Positions 16,586-26,161 of a stretch of DNA of 64,000 nucleotides are shown here, piece after piece; the first letter of the stretch is position 1; each line of letters starts with the position of its first letter. The notes under the pieces are model-generated. The model was not told where the DNA came from and ran no database searches. It saw only the letters and a list, made by a program, of their open reading frames with translations. Position numbers and translations under genes: made by a program. Source of the DNA: [Clostridium] asparagiforme DSM 15981 (GTDB lineage: Bacteria; Bacillota; Clostridia; Lachnospirales; Lachnospiraceae); assembly GCA_025149125.1 (NCBI GenBank), contig CP102272.1, positions 6,014,001-6,078,000 on the forward strand, written 5' to 3'.

Positions 16586-16613
16586 AAAAATCCCTCCTCA
16601 CCGCGTACTGTCC

Positions 16614-16679
16614 AGTATACGCAGGCAGGAGGGAAATATCTGTCATATTTTGCAGGCCTGTCCACAAAATCTTTCGACA
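16614..16679 (-). promoter_or_regulatory. Spo0A-type promoter region of spoIIE
   Basis: Minus-strand ATGACA (16646-16641) and TATACT (16619-16614) are separated by 21 bp, the unusual spacing known for Spo0A-activated sigma-A promoters such as Bacillus spoIIE. A TGTCGAA motif, matching the 0A-box consensus, lies upstream at 16679-16673. Confidence 0.6.
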
Positions 16680-16699
16680 GGGAAAATCATCAAGTTCCA

Positions 16700-17017
16700 T
16701 TATTCGCTGGGTTTGAGCAAAATTTCGTCAGGATTCACCAGGCCCAGCTTCTCCTTGGCCACTTCCTCCGCATATTCTTTCGTTTTGACGTAGACCTTGT
16801 AGTCCTCCAGCTCCTCGGCGCGCTTGCTCTCCGCTTCCAGTTGGGCCTGCAGATTCTCCTGGCGTACCTTGTACTCCAGGTCCATACGCCGGAGACTGGC
16901 TCCCTTGGCATTGATCACGACCGCCAGACATGCGACTACCAGCGTAATCCCGAGCAGCGCCATACGGTTGGCCCACTTGTCCCGCCGAAGACGCCTAGAT
17001 TTTCCATATGTTTTCAT
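16700..17017 (-). CDS. divIC: Septum formation initiator DivIC/FtsB family
   Basis: About 105 residues. A short basic cytoplasmic N-terminus (KSRRLRRDK) is followed by one membrane helix (about 19-37) and an extracytoplasmic coiled coil, ending with the conserved EYAEEVAKEKLGLVNPDE motif of the family. The protein bridges FtsL and DivIB/FtsQ in the divisome. I use ATG 17017; a TTG at 17026 overlapping the yabQ stop is an alternative. It lies between yabQ and spoIIE as in Bacillus. Some Bacillus neighbours of the cluster (yabR, yabS, yabT) are absent here. Confidence 0.9.
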   Translation of the reverse strand: MKTYGKSRRLRRDKWANRMALLGITLVVACLAVVINAKGASLRRMDLEYKVRQENLQAQLEAESKRAEELEDYKVYVKTKEYAEEVAKEKLGLVNPDEILLKPSE

Positions 17018-17022
17018 CCTGA

Positions 17023-17403
17023 TCAATCACCAACTTTTTCCGTCTGTTCTTTGCCCGTCACGTTCCGGGTATTTTTACCTGATTTTATTGTAAACTTTTT
17101 ACCGAGCTTTTTCAAGCCTTTAAAAAAAATTCTGCTGATCAAACGGTCGTATAAAATCATACCGCCCAGAACCCCGCCGATCACATAGGCGCGCAGCCCT
17201 CCGTCGTTCTGCTGGTACAGGAGATTGAAGGTCACAACCCCCGCCCCGATCCAGTAAAAAAAGTCCTCAAGTCCCACCGCAAAGGCGCTGTGACGGATCA
17301 TCAGCCGGAACACCCGGATGGTGTCGTAGACCAGCATCAGCCACCCGCCGGTGGCCAGGCTCAGCATCAAAAGCCACGCTTCGTAGCGAATCACCCCGCT
17401 CAT
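17023..17403 (-). CDS. yabQ: Spore cortex biosynthesis protein YabQ
   Basis: 126 residues with four hydrophobic segments: about 8-26, 41-60, 68-85 and a weaker one near 88-104. The pattern of a small polytopic protein with a basic C-terminus and the IRVFRLMIRH segment after helix one matches YabQ. In Bacillus it is a sigma-E-dependent membrane protein of the outer forespore membrane needed for cortex formation. Its stop overlaps the possible TTG start of divIC, and yabP lies 13 bp upstream. Recognition relies on synteny plus topology, since sequence conservation in this family is low. Confidence 0.85.
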   Translation of the reverse strand: MSGVIRYEAWLLMLSLATGGWLMLVYDTIRVFRLMIRHSAFAVGLEDFFYWIGAGVVTFNLLYQQNDGGLRAYVIGGVLGGMILYDRLISRIFFKGLKKLGKKFTIKSGKNTRNVTGKEQTEKVGD

Positions 17404-17416
17404 AAGACCGCCCCCG

Positions 17417-17701
17417 TCACTTGAACAGGCGGGAGAACAGGGACTCCCCTGATTTGCGCAGCGCCTCGTTGGAGGAATAGGTCATGCTGTCGATGGTGCC
17501 GTCCACGTCCACCTCCCCTTTTTCCAGGGTCAGACGGCTGACATGAAGTTCCTTTCCCTTAATGGTCAAAAGCCCCATGTCCGTGTCCAGCACAATGGTG
17601 TTCTCATCAAAAGAGACCACGTCCGCGATACCGGTGATGCTGCCCGCAGACCGGTTCTGGAACACCAGCTTGTGCAGACGGCCGTTCAGTTTTTCTTCCA
17701 T
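17417..17701 (-). CDS. yabP: Sporulation protein YabP
   Basis: About 94 residues from the ATG at 17701, which has AGGAGG 7 nt upstream; an ATG 18 bp further up includes that site within the coding part. The sequence carries the family pattern of a short beta-rich domain with ITGIADVVSFDENTIVLDT, KGKELHVSRLTLEKGEV and a final DG-IDSMTYS block. YabP is a sigma-E regulon protein that acts with YabQ in spore coat/cortex assembly. It is upstream of yabQ and 85 bp downstream of rqcP. Confidence 0.92.
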   Translation of the reverse strand: MEEKLNGRLHKLVFQNRSAGSITGIADVVSFDENTIVLDTDMGLLTIKGKELHVSRLTLEKGEVDVDGTIDSMTYSSNEALRKSGESLFSRLFK

Positions 17702-17785
17702 GCAAAAACCTCCTAACATATCTAACCTATGTTAAATATATTAGGAGGTTGGCCAATATATGCCATTATTCATAATGAATGTCGA

Positions 17786-18025
17786 TCACAGGTAACGGTA
17801 CAGCTCTTTTGCCTCGTCCTTCTTAACGGTCTCCTGCACGTCCAGCACCTCTACCCGAACCGCCTTTTCCCCGAACCGGATCTCGATCACGTCCCCGGTC
17901 TTGACATTCAGGGAAGCCTTGGCCGGCTTGTCGTTCACAAGAACGCGCCCGGCGTCGCAGGCTTCGTTGGCGACAGTCCTGCGCTTGATCAGACGGGAAA
18001 CCTTCAAAAACTTGTCCAGTCTCAT
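17786..18025 (-). CDS. rqcP: S4-domain ribosome quality control protein RqcP (YabO)
   Basis: 79 residues forming one S4 RNA-binding fold: MRLDKFLKVSRLIKRRTVANEACD, split here as MRLDKFLKVSRL then IKRRTVANEACD, followed by GRVLVNDKPAKAS and GDVIEIRFG. RqcP works with RqcH on obstructed 50S subunits to add alanine tails in Firmicutes. It begins 3 bp after hup ends, which indicates co-transcription. Length and motifs are typical. Confidence 0.93.
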   Translation of the reverse strand: MRLDKFLKVSRLIKRRTVANEACDAGRVLVNDKPAKASLNVKTGDVIEIRFGEKAVRVEVLDVQETVKKDEAKELYRYL

Positions 18026-18028
18026 GGA

Positions 18029-18307
18029 TTAGTTGTTAACCGCATCCTTTAAGGCCTTGCCGGCTTTGAACTTCGGAGTCTTGGAAGCCTCAACGTTCAT
18101 CGGCTCGCCGGTCTTCGGATTTCTGGCCACTCTGGCGGCTCTTGCGCTGACCTCAAAGTTGCCGAAGCCAACCAGCTGAACCTTCTCGCCCTTTACCAGT
18201 TCTTCCGTTACCACGTCCGTAAATGCCTTTACAGCCTTCTCTGCATCTTTTTTGGAAAGCTCTGCCTTTTCAGCAACTGCTGCGATCAATTCTGTCTTGT
18301 TCATCAA
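18029..18307 (-). CDS. hup: Histone-like DNA-binding protein HU
   Basis: 92 residues. The DNABII family signature GFGNFEVSARAARVARNP, the N-terminal helical dimerisation part (MNKTELIAAVAEKAEL) and a C-terminal KAGKALKDAV helix are all present. HU is an abundant dimer that bends and compacts DNA. A consensus-like promoter sits in the 3' end of the preceding mazG, so hup can be expressed independently. The gene is followed closely by rqcP. Confidence 0.97.
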   Translation of the reverse strand: MMNKTELIAAVAEKAELSKKDAEKAVKAFTDVVTEELVKGEKVQLVGFGNFEVSARAARVARNPKTGEPMNVEASKTPKFKAGKALKDAVNN

Positions 18308-18379
18308 TTCTTCCTCCTAAAATATGATCCGGACAAAGGCCGGAATTTTTACCCTTACGAGTCTTGGTGTACTTAATCA

Positions 18380-18408
18380 TTTATAGCCGTTTCTCTACGT
18401 TTTGTCAA
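18380..18408 (-). promoter_or_regulatory. Sigma-A promoter of hup
   Basis: Minus-strand TTGACA (18408-18403), a 17-bp spacer and TATAAA (18385-18380). It overlaps the last codons of mazG. Confidence 0.75.
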
Positions 18409-18785
18409 GGTTTTTTGGCTTTTTCCTGCAATTTTATCTCTTTCCAGAGAGCCAGTGCTTCCTCCGGTGAATTGACCTCTATATCGCCAAACACGTGGGG
18501 GTGTCTGCGCACCATTTTCTTGCTGATTCCGTCGATCACATCGTCAATCGTGAAGGCGCCCGCCTCCTTTGCGATCTGGCTGTACAGCACTACCTGGAGC
18601 AGCACGTCCCCCAGCTCCTCGCAGAGATTTTCCATATCCTTGTTGTCCACCGCCTCAAAGACCTCCTGGGCCTCGTCGGCCAGGCACTTCTTCAGGCTCT
18701 CAAAGGTCTGCTCCTTATCCCAGGGGCAGCCGTGGTCCGAGCGCAGCTCGGCTATGATACCAATCAGATCGTCAAATGTGTGCAT
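18405..18785 (-). CDS. mazG: MazG nucleotide pyrophosphohydrolase domain protein
   Basis: 126 residues covering a single MazG domain: GCPWDKEQTFESLKKCL, the metal-binding acidic set EEAxE-like DEAQEVFEA and EELGDVLLQVV, then RRHPHVFGD. It hydrolyses NTPs or dNTPs to monophosphates and pyrophosphate for pool sanitising. The Bacillus neighbour at this locus (YabN) is a fusion to a tetrapyrrole-methylase domain; only the MazG part exists here. It starts 10 bp after the V-ATPase D gene ends, so it is probably read from the ATPase transcript. Confidence 0.93.
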   Translation of the reverse strand: MHTFDDLIGIIAELRSDHGCPWDKEQTFESLKKCLADEAQEVFEAVDNKDMENLCEELGDVLLQVVLYSQIAKEAGAFTIDDVIDGISKKMVRRHPHVFGDIEVNSPEEALALWKEIKLQEKAKKP

Positions 18786-18794
18786 CGCTTCTCC

Positions 18795-19415
18795 TCACGT
18801 CTTTTCCTTGTTCCGCTTGATCACCTTTAAGCGGGTGAACTCCTCCCGCTCCTTCTCCTCCAGAGCCTCGGAAATGTCCTTGGACAGAGTTTCATATTTG
18901 GGGATGGTAATATTTTTCAGGGCGTTGGCGCGCTTCTGGGTCTTTTTGATGCTGTTTGCCAGCCGGTAGGCGGAATTCTCCACCATGGACAGCTTGATGG
19001 TCAGCTCCTTCACCCGCTCGAAATGGTAGCGCGCCTCGTCCAGAGACTGGGTCGTATTGTAAAATCCATAGGTCAGCTGCAGCGGCTTCACCTCGTGCTG
19101 TACCAGGGGAATTTCTGTCCCCATGATGCTTCGGGCCTTGATCTTCACGCCCTTCTCCACCGGCACCGAGGCCCCCACCTCCTGGACATAGTTGATTCCC
19201 AGCTCGATGTTGGCCTTCTGCAGCGCCGCGTAGGCGGCCCGGAAGGTGGAGTCGATCTCCGACTGGATACCCTTGGCCTCGTCGATCAGGCCCATGAGCT
19301 CGCGGATCAGAATATTCCGCTTTTTGTCCATCAGCCCATAACCCTGTCTGGCCAGCACCAGGGAGTTTTTCGCCCGCATCAGATTGCCTTTTGTGGGAAA
19401 TGTATTCGGATCCAT
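18795..19415 (-). CDS. ntpD: V-type ATPase subunit D (central stalk)
   Basis: 206 residues. The N-terminus PTKGNLMRAKNSLVLARQGYGLMDKKRNIL is the family hallmark (quoted here in part: PTKGNLMRAKNSLVLARQG). Long N- and C-terminal helices form the coiled-coil rotor shaft that turns inside the A3B3 head. It is the last subunit gene of the operon, 95 bp after subunit B, and leads into mazG with 10 bp between them. Length is normal for bacterial V/A-ATPases. Confidence 0.95.
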   Translation of the reverse strand: MDPNTFPTKGNLMRAKNSLVLARQGYGLMDKKRNILIRELMGLIDEAKGIQSEIDSTFRAAYAALQKANIELGINYVQEVGASVPVEKGVKIKARSIMGTEIPLVQHEVKPLQLTYGFYNTTQSLDEARYHFERVKELTIKLSMVENSAYRLANSIKKTQKRANALKNITIPKYETLSKDISEALEEKEREEFTRLKVIKRNKEKT

Positions 19416-19510
19416 TTACATCACTCCTTGTGTGGAAAACGCCGCCCGGCCCAAAGTGCCGGCCCGCGCTCCCGCCTGATCCGGCGCGCCAAAGCGCGCC
19501 ATTTACGCTG

Positions 19511-20899
19511 CTACTGAACCTCTTCGGTGGGCTTGTAATACTGATCCAGAATCTTGGTGTCGATCCGGTCCAGCTCCTCCCTTGGAAGCATTCCCAGAAG
19601 CCGCCAGCCAATCTCCAGTGTCTCCAGAATGTTCCGGTTTTCATGGGGATCCTGGCCCACGAACTGCTCCTCAAAAGCCTTGCCGAATTCCAGGTATTTT
19701 TTGTCCATGGGCGAAAGCTCATCCTCGCCGATCACCGATGCCAGCGCCCTGGCGTCCCCCACCTTGGCGTAGCAGGAAAACAGCTGGTTGGCCACGTCCT
19801 GGTGGTCCACCCGGGTGAAGCCCTCGCCGATGCCGTCCTTCATCAGACGGGACAGGCTGGGCAGCACGTTGATGGGCGGGTAAATGGACTGGCCGTGCAT
19901 CTGGCGGTCCAGCACGATCTGCCCCTCGGTGATGTACCCGGTCAGGTCGGGGATGGGATGGGTAATGTCGTCGTTGGGCATGGTCAGAATGGGAATCTGC
20001 GTCACGCTGCCCGCCCGGCCCGCCACGATGCCCGCTCTCTCGTAGATAGAAGCCAGGTCGCTGTACAAGTAACCCGGGAAACCCTTACGGGACGGAATCT
20101 CGCCCTTGGAGGAGGAGACCTCACGCATGGCCTCGGCGTAGGAGGTCATATCCGTCAGGATTACCAGGATGTGCATGCCCTTCTCAAAGGCCAGGTACTC
20201 CGCCAGGGTCAGCACCACCTTGGGGGTGATCAGACGCTCCACCACGGGATCGTTGGCCAGGTTGATAAACATGGAAACGTGCTCGGAAACGCCGCTCTCC
20301 TCAAAGGTCCGGCGGAAGAAATCCGCCACGTCGTATTTGACGCCCATGGCGCCGAACACGATGGCGAACTGCTCGTCGGAATTGTCCCCGAGGGAGGCCT
20401 GCTGCACAATCTGGGCCGCCAGCTGGTCGTGGGGCAGTCCGTTGCCCGAGAAAATGGGCAGCTTCTGTCCCCGGATCAGGGTGGTCAGGCCGTCGATCGC
20501 CGAGATTCCGGTGCGGATATAGTTTCTGGGGTATTCCCGGGTCACCGGGTTTAAGGGCTTGCCGTTCACGTCCAGCTTGATGTCGGAGATGATGTCCCCC
20601 AGACCGTCGATGGGTTCGCCGATGCCGTTGAAGGTGCGCCCCAGCATCTCCTCGGACACCGCGATCTCCATGGGGTGGCCGGTGAGCCGGGTGTGGGTGT
20701 TGCGCAGCGCCATACCCTCGGTGCCCTCGAACACCTGGATAATTGCCTTATCCCCGTAAATCTCGATAATCCGGCCGATCTTACGGGTATTTCCTCCCAC
20801 GGTCATCTCCACGATCTCGTCGTAAGCAGCTCCCTGAACGCCTTCCAGGACCACCAGCGGGCCATTGATTTCACTTAAACCTAAATATTCAACTGCCAT
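19511..20899 (-). CDS. ntpB: V-type ATPase subunit B
   Basis: 462 residues. This is the non-catalytic head subunit: it has a degenerate P-loop region (IFSGNGLPHDQLAAQI) rather than a GKT Walker A, together with the conserved ATP synthase signature region PSLSRLMKDGIGEG and EFAIVFGAMGV-like sequence. It alternates with subunit A in the A3B3 ring and contributes to the nucleotide interface. It starts 13 bp after subunit A stops. Complete and typical in length. Confidence 0.96.
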   Translation of the reverse strand: MAVEYLGLSEINGPLVVLEGVQGAAYDEIVEMTVGGNTRKIGRIIEIYGDKAIIQVFEGTEGMALRNTHTRLTGHPMEIAVSEEMLGRTFNGIGEPIDGLGDIISDIKLDVNGKPLNPVTREYPRNYIRTGISAIDGLTTLIRGQKLPIFSGNGLPHDQLAAQIVQQASLGDNSDEQFAIVFGAMGVKYDVADFFRRTFEESGVSEHVSMFINLANDPVVERLITPKVVLTLAEYLAFEKGMHILVILTDMTSYAEAMREVSSSKGEIPSRKGFPGYLYSDLASIYERAGIVAGRAGSVTQIPILTMPNDDITHPIPDLTGYITEGQIVLDRQMHGQSIYPPINVLPSLSRLMKDGIGEGFTRVDHQDVANQLFSCYAKVGDARALASVIGEDELSPMDKKYLEFGKAFEEQFVGQDPHENRNILETLEIGWRLLGMLPREELDRIDTKILDQYYKPTEEVQ

Positions 20900-20912
20900 C
20901 CTTTCGTCCTCC

Positions 20913-22679
<1,767 letters not shown>

Positions 22680-22680
22680 T

Positions 22681-23271
22681 CTACTTACCTCCTAAATCAA
22701 ATTTGAACTCATGACGTGCTTCCTTCAGTTTTGTCTCGAAGGAATTGTCGATGAGAATATGTTTGGCCGGGATCACCGCCCGCGTGCCGCCCATAAAGGA
22801 GTATTCGCTGACCTTGATGGTGGCGTTGTGGTGCAGGGCGATGCGCTGGAGCTTATCCTGGTCCGAGGGGTCCATGTAAATGATCAGCTCCGCGTCCCCG
22901 GCAAACTCCTTGGCCGCCTTGACCTGGCACTCCAAAAGGCGCTGGTAGTCGGCGGTATCCATGAAGTTCTCCAAAAGATCCTTAAGCTCCACAAATAATT
23001 TATCCTTCAGCTCTTCCTGCTTATGGCTGACTTCCCGCTTCAAATCCAGCTGTGCGATGGAAAGGCGCTTGTTCATCTCGCGCTCCAGCTTTTCAGTCTC
23101 CATCGCCACCTGCATATCAGCGCGCCGTTTGGCATCAGCGGTGTGCTCCTCGAAGGATTTTTCAAGGGCAGCCATGTAGTCGTCCAGCATCTTTGCGCTT
23201 CTGTCCCTGGCGTCCTCCATACAGATATCCTGAAAATGCTTCAGTTTCTCCTCTGTTGTCAAACTCTTCAC
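22681..23271 (-). CDS. ntpE: V-type ATPase subunit E (peripheral stalk)
   Basis: 196 residues. A long charged N-terminal coiled coil (about 5-105) precedes a mixed alpha/beta C-terminal head. This is the layout of subunit E, which pairs with the short subunit H/G to form the peripheral stalk holding the A3B3 head. The start ATG lies 15 bp after subunit F in transcription order, and the stop is adjacent to subunit A. Sequence identity in this family is low, so the call rests on structure and position. Confidence 0.88.
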   Translation of the reverse strand: MKSLTTEEKLKHFQDICMEDARDRSAKMLDDYMAALEKSFEEHTADAKRRADMQVAMETEKLEREMNKRLSIAQLDLKREVSHKQEELKDKLFVELKDLLENFMDTADYQRLLECQVKAAKEFAGDAELIIYMDPSDQDKLQRIALHHNATIKVSEYSFMGGTRAVIPAKHILIDNSFETKLKEARHEFKFDLGGK

Positions 23272-23286
23272 CTGCTTTCTATGGTC

Positions 23287-23595
23287 TTACAGTTTTAATC
23301 CAATGGCTTCGTTTACATAAGAAGTGATAAAGTTCGGCTTGCGGCCGGTTCCGTGTCGGTCCGGGATCTCCACGATCAGCGGCAGCTTACGCTCCAGCTT
23401 CACGTTGTCGATGATCTCGGGAAATTCCCTGCCGAATTTCTCAGTCAGCAGGATGATACCGATCTCTTTGTCGGCCAGGACCTTATCCAACTGCGCTTTC
23501 AGTTCCTCCCTCTCATGTACCACTGCGCCCTCCACGCCGGCCAGCCGCATGCCGGTCAGCGTGTCCACGTTGTCGCTGATCAGGTACATTTTCAT
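23287..23595 (-). CDS. ntpF: V-type ATPase subunit F
   Basis: 102 residues with a CheY-like small alpha/beta fold: MYLISDNVDTLTGMRLAG at the start, IGIILLTEKFGREFPE in the middle and VEIPDRHGTG near the end. Subunit F sits at the base of the rotor and binds subunit D. The order K-F-E-A-B-D matches bacterial V/A operons. It begins 4 bp after subunit K in transcription order. Confidence 0.92.
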   Translation of the reverse strand: MKMYLISDNVDTLTGMRLAGVEGAVVHEREELKAQLDKVLADKEIGIILLTEKFGREFPEIIDNVKLERKLPLIVEIPDRHGTGRKPNFITSYVNEAIGLKL

Positions 23596-23599
23596 AGGA

Positions 23600-24028
23600 T
23601 CACAGCTTACCTAAGATCATGAAGGAAATGATCAGACCATACAAGCAAACACCTTCGGCAAGGCCAACGAAGATTAACGATTTACCAAGAATGGTGCTGT
23701 CCTCGCTGATGGCTCCCAAAGCCGCGGAGGCAGCTGCGGAAACGGCGATTCCGCCGCCCAGACAGGACAGGCCGGTGGAGAGCGCCGCGGAGAGATAGCC
23801 CATGCCCGCGGAGGAAGCGGCCCCTGAGGCTGCCTCCGCCGCGTACGCATTTCCGGAGAACATCATCGCTCCGGCGAACACCATGGTTCCGAAGAACAGA
23901 AACAGGTTCACGGCCAGGGCGGTCTTATAGCGGCCCTTGGTCTTCTCCCCCGCCGCAAAGGCTCCGAAGGGGATAACAATACTTAACAACAGTGCCACAA
24001 CCAATGTGATTTTTACGATTACGCTCAT
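23600..24028 (-). CDS. ntpK: V-type ATPase proteolipid subunit K (c-ring)
   Basis: 142 residues with four hydrophobic stretches: 4-25, 37-57, 78-104 and 111-140. The ion-carrying Glu lies in the last helix, in FVGLAEGVCLYGL (about residue 125). The first hairpin has no matching carboxylate, as in other V-type K subunits with one site per four helices. I cannot see an LxxTQ arrangement of the sodium site known from Enterococcus NtpK, so proton versus sodium coupling is not decided. A 182-bp structured gap separates it from upstream subunit I, which may help boost expression of this high-copy subunit. Confidence 0.92.
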   Translation of the reverse strand: MSVIVKITLVVALLLSIVIPFGAFAAGEKTKGRYKTALAVNLFLFFGTMVFAGAMMFSGNAYAAEAASGAASSAGMGYLSAALSTGLSCLGGGIAVSAAASAALGAISEDSTILGKSLIFVGLAEGVCLYGLIISFMILGKL

Positions 24029-24061
24029 GATTCATTCTCCTCTTTCCCTAAATATTGATTT

Positions 24062-24205
24062 TTATAGTAACGGTTCAGCAGGCCTGCGCACTTGCTGCGC
24101 TGACCGTATGGAAATCTAAGCCTGCAGGCAAAATCCCATCGACGAAGTCGATTTTTAATGGATTTTTGCTCGTATCTGTAAAGGTACTGAACAGATACGA
24201 TTTAT
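24062..24205. repeat. Structured hairpin-rich intergenic element inside the V-ATPase operon
   Basis: The gap between subunits I and K holds at least three hairpins: gcgca/tgcgc (about 24087-24101), atcgac/gtcgat (24139-24153, inside an aaaatcc/ggatttt outer stem) and cgtatctgt/acagatacg (24171-24199). The ends carry related inverted motifs (ggttcag and ctgaac). It resembles a small interspersed, MITE-like element, or an mRNA processing element. No ORF is present. Confidence 0.5.
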
Positions 24206-24210
24206 AAACG

Positions 24211-26148
24211 CTACTGCTGCTTTGCGGCCTCGCCGTAGGGCTTGAAGGCCCGGCCGCTGCCCCGGTAGAACCGGCTGAACAGCTCATAGTATTCCAGACG
24301 CAGCACCTGAATGCCCACGATCAGGCCCTCCATGCCGCAGACAAACAGGTTTCCGCCGATGACCACCGCCCAGTTGGGGCTTCCGGCCTCGGCTCCCGCC
24401 AGCATCAGCACCACCTGCATCATGGCCGCGTGGCTCACCGCAAAAGCGCCCACACGGACAAAGGACAGGGTGTTGGAAAAATAGCTCAGCAGCACCTCGA
24501 ACAGCTCGAACAATCCCTGGGTAATGAACATTCCCACGCCGCCCTCGATTTTCTCCGCCTTCTTCTCCACAATAGCGGTGAGAGGCTCCTTGAAAAACAT
24601 CACCAGCAGCGGCGCCACGAACATCACCGCCAGAATCACGGTGGCGGGAAGGGCTTTTCCGCTCATGTAGAGCACGATGGTACAGGCCAGGGCGAAGTAG
24701 AATACCAGGCCCGCCACGCCGTTGGTGTCAAAGTAAACCTTCTCCGTATCGTGGGAGCGCAGGCTGTTGACGATATTTAACACCATGCACATGAGAATGA
24801 TCAGCATTCCCAGGCCGACGGCCACCACGAACACGGTGTTCAGCTTGCCGATAAAGGGCAGGTTGGTCATGGCCTCGGAGGGCCTCAGCCACATGGCCGG
24901 AATCAAATCCTCGAACCCGAACACGCTGCCGAAGAGCAGGCCGAAGATGGTGGAGAATACACCGCAGCAGGAGATGATCCCCGCAAGGCGGACTTTCTTA
25001 AACCGGTAGAGCAGGAATCCGCCGATTAAAAGGCACAATCCCTGGCCCGCATCCCCGAACATGAAGCCAAACAGGAAAGAGTAGGTCAGACCGATGAGAA
25101 TGGTGGGGTCGATCTCGTTGTAATTCGGCAAACCGTACATTTCCACATACAGCTCAAAGGGCTTAAACAGCCCTGGGTTCTTCATCTTGGTGGGCGGCTT
25201 GCTCATAATGTTCGCGTGGTCGTCCTCAATGATACAGAAGGTATTGTCGTCGTTCTCAATCTCTTTCTGGAAGCTTCTGGCATCCTGCTCCGTCATCCAG
25301 CCGCACAGAATATAAAAGGTATGGTCGTCGTGCTTGGTGCAGGCCGCCAGCTTACGCACGTCGAAGTTGGTGGAAAAGGTGCTGATCCGCTGGTAGGAGG
25401 CGGTCAGGTCGTCCTTGCGGCTGTTGATGGCAGCCACGATATCCTGATCCACCTGCAGGATCTTTGCCTCCAGCTCCCGGATCTGATCCTCCAGATTGTG
25501 GCCCGCCTGGGTGGGCGTTCCATCGTACTCGTCCGGCAGGAACATGCGCTCAAAATGCATGGAAGCGTAGATCGCGTCGATCTTGTCCTCCAGCTTTTCC
25601 GGCACAAAGTACACGATCCAGATGTACTGGTCGTCCTCCTTGCACTTAAAGAGGATGGTGTCGATGGTGTCGTAAACGTACGCGGAGAATTTCTCGTAAT
25701 ACTCTCTTGATATGCGGCCAAAGCGGAACTTGATATACTGAAACCCCAGAATCCGCCTGACGTCGTAATTCAGCCCGGAGAACGGAACCACCTTGTCCAT
25801 GGAGTCCTGAAGGGCTGCCCGCTGGGACAACAGCTCATTTTTCTGCTCCGTGAGTTCGGAGAGCTTCCGGTCCAGACTGCGGACGGTCTCAAGGGCCGTC
25901 TCCAGGGAAACCCGCCGCTCACTGCCGCCGGGAAGCAGCTCGTGGTAGCTCTCCATCATGGCCTGGGCCTTCAAAAGCTCCTCCTTATACGGATTCGTCT
26001 CAATATAAGGTCTCAAGTCCTTTACCGTTTTCAGTTCCGACAAGGCGTTCTCCAGATGGATCTCATACCGGGAGAGATAGGTGTCGACCACGCGGTCGAT
26101 ATCCGCCTTGGGGCCGGTAATGCTCAAGAACTTCATTTTCTCAATCAC
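24211..26148 (-). CDS. ntpI: V-type ATPase subunit I (membrane stator, a-subunit)
   Basis: 645 residues. A long soluble N-terminal half (about 1-330) with coiled coils attaches to the peripheral stalks; the C-terminal half has about seven to eight membrane helices beginning at about residue 345 (TILIGLTYSFLFGFMFGDAGQG). The FVRVGAFAVSHAAM helix carries the essential Arg of the ion channel. It is the third gene after subunits H and C, and a structured 62-bp-plus gap leads into subunit K. Length fits the family. Confidence 0.95.
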   Translation of the reverse strand: MIEKMKFLSITGPKADIDRVVDTYLSRYEIHLENALSELKTVKDLRPYIETNPYKEELLKAQAMMESYHELLPGGSERRVSLETALETVRSLDRKLSELTEQKNELLSQRAALQDSMDKVVPFSGLNYDVRRILGFQYIKFRFGRISREYYEKFSAYVYDTIDTILFKCKEDDQYIWIVYFVPEKLEDKIDAIYASMHFERMFLPDEYDGTPTQAGHNLEDQIRELEAKILQVDQDIVAAINSRKDDLTASYQRISTFSTNFDVRKLAACTKHDDHTFYILCGWMTEQDARSFQKEIENDDNTFCIIEDDHANIMSKPPTKMKNPGLFKPFELYVEMYGLPNYNEIDPTILIGLTYSFLFGFMFGDAGQGLCLLIGGFLLYRFKKVRLAGIISCCGVFSTIFGLLFGSVFGFEDLIPAMWLRPSEAMTNLPFIGKLNTVFVVAVGLGMLIILMCMVLNIVNSLRSHDTEKVYFDTNGVAGLVFYFALACTIVLYMSGKALPATVILAVMFVAPLLVMFFKEPLTAIVEKKAEKIEGGVGMFITQGLFELFEVLLSYFSNTLSFVRVGAFAVSHAAMMQVVLMLAGAEAGSPNWAVVIGGNLFVCGMEGLIVGIQVLRLEYYELFSRFYRGSGRAFKPYGEAAKQQ

Positions 26149-26161
26149 TTGTAAACCCCCT

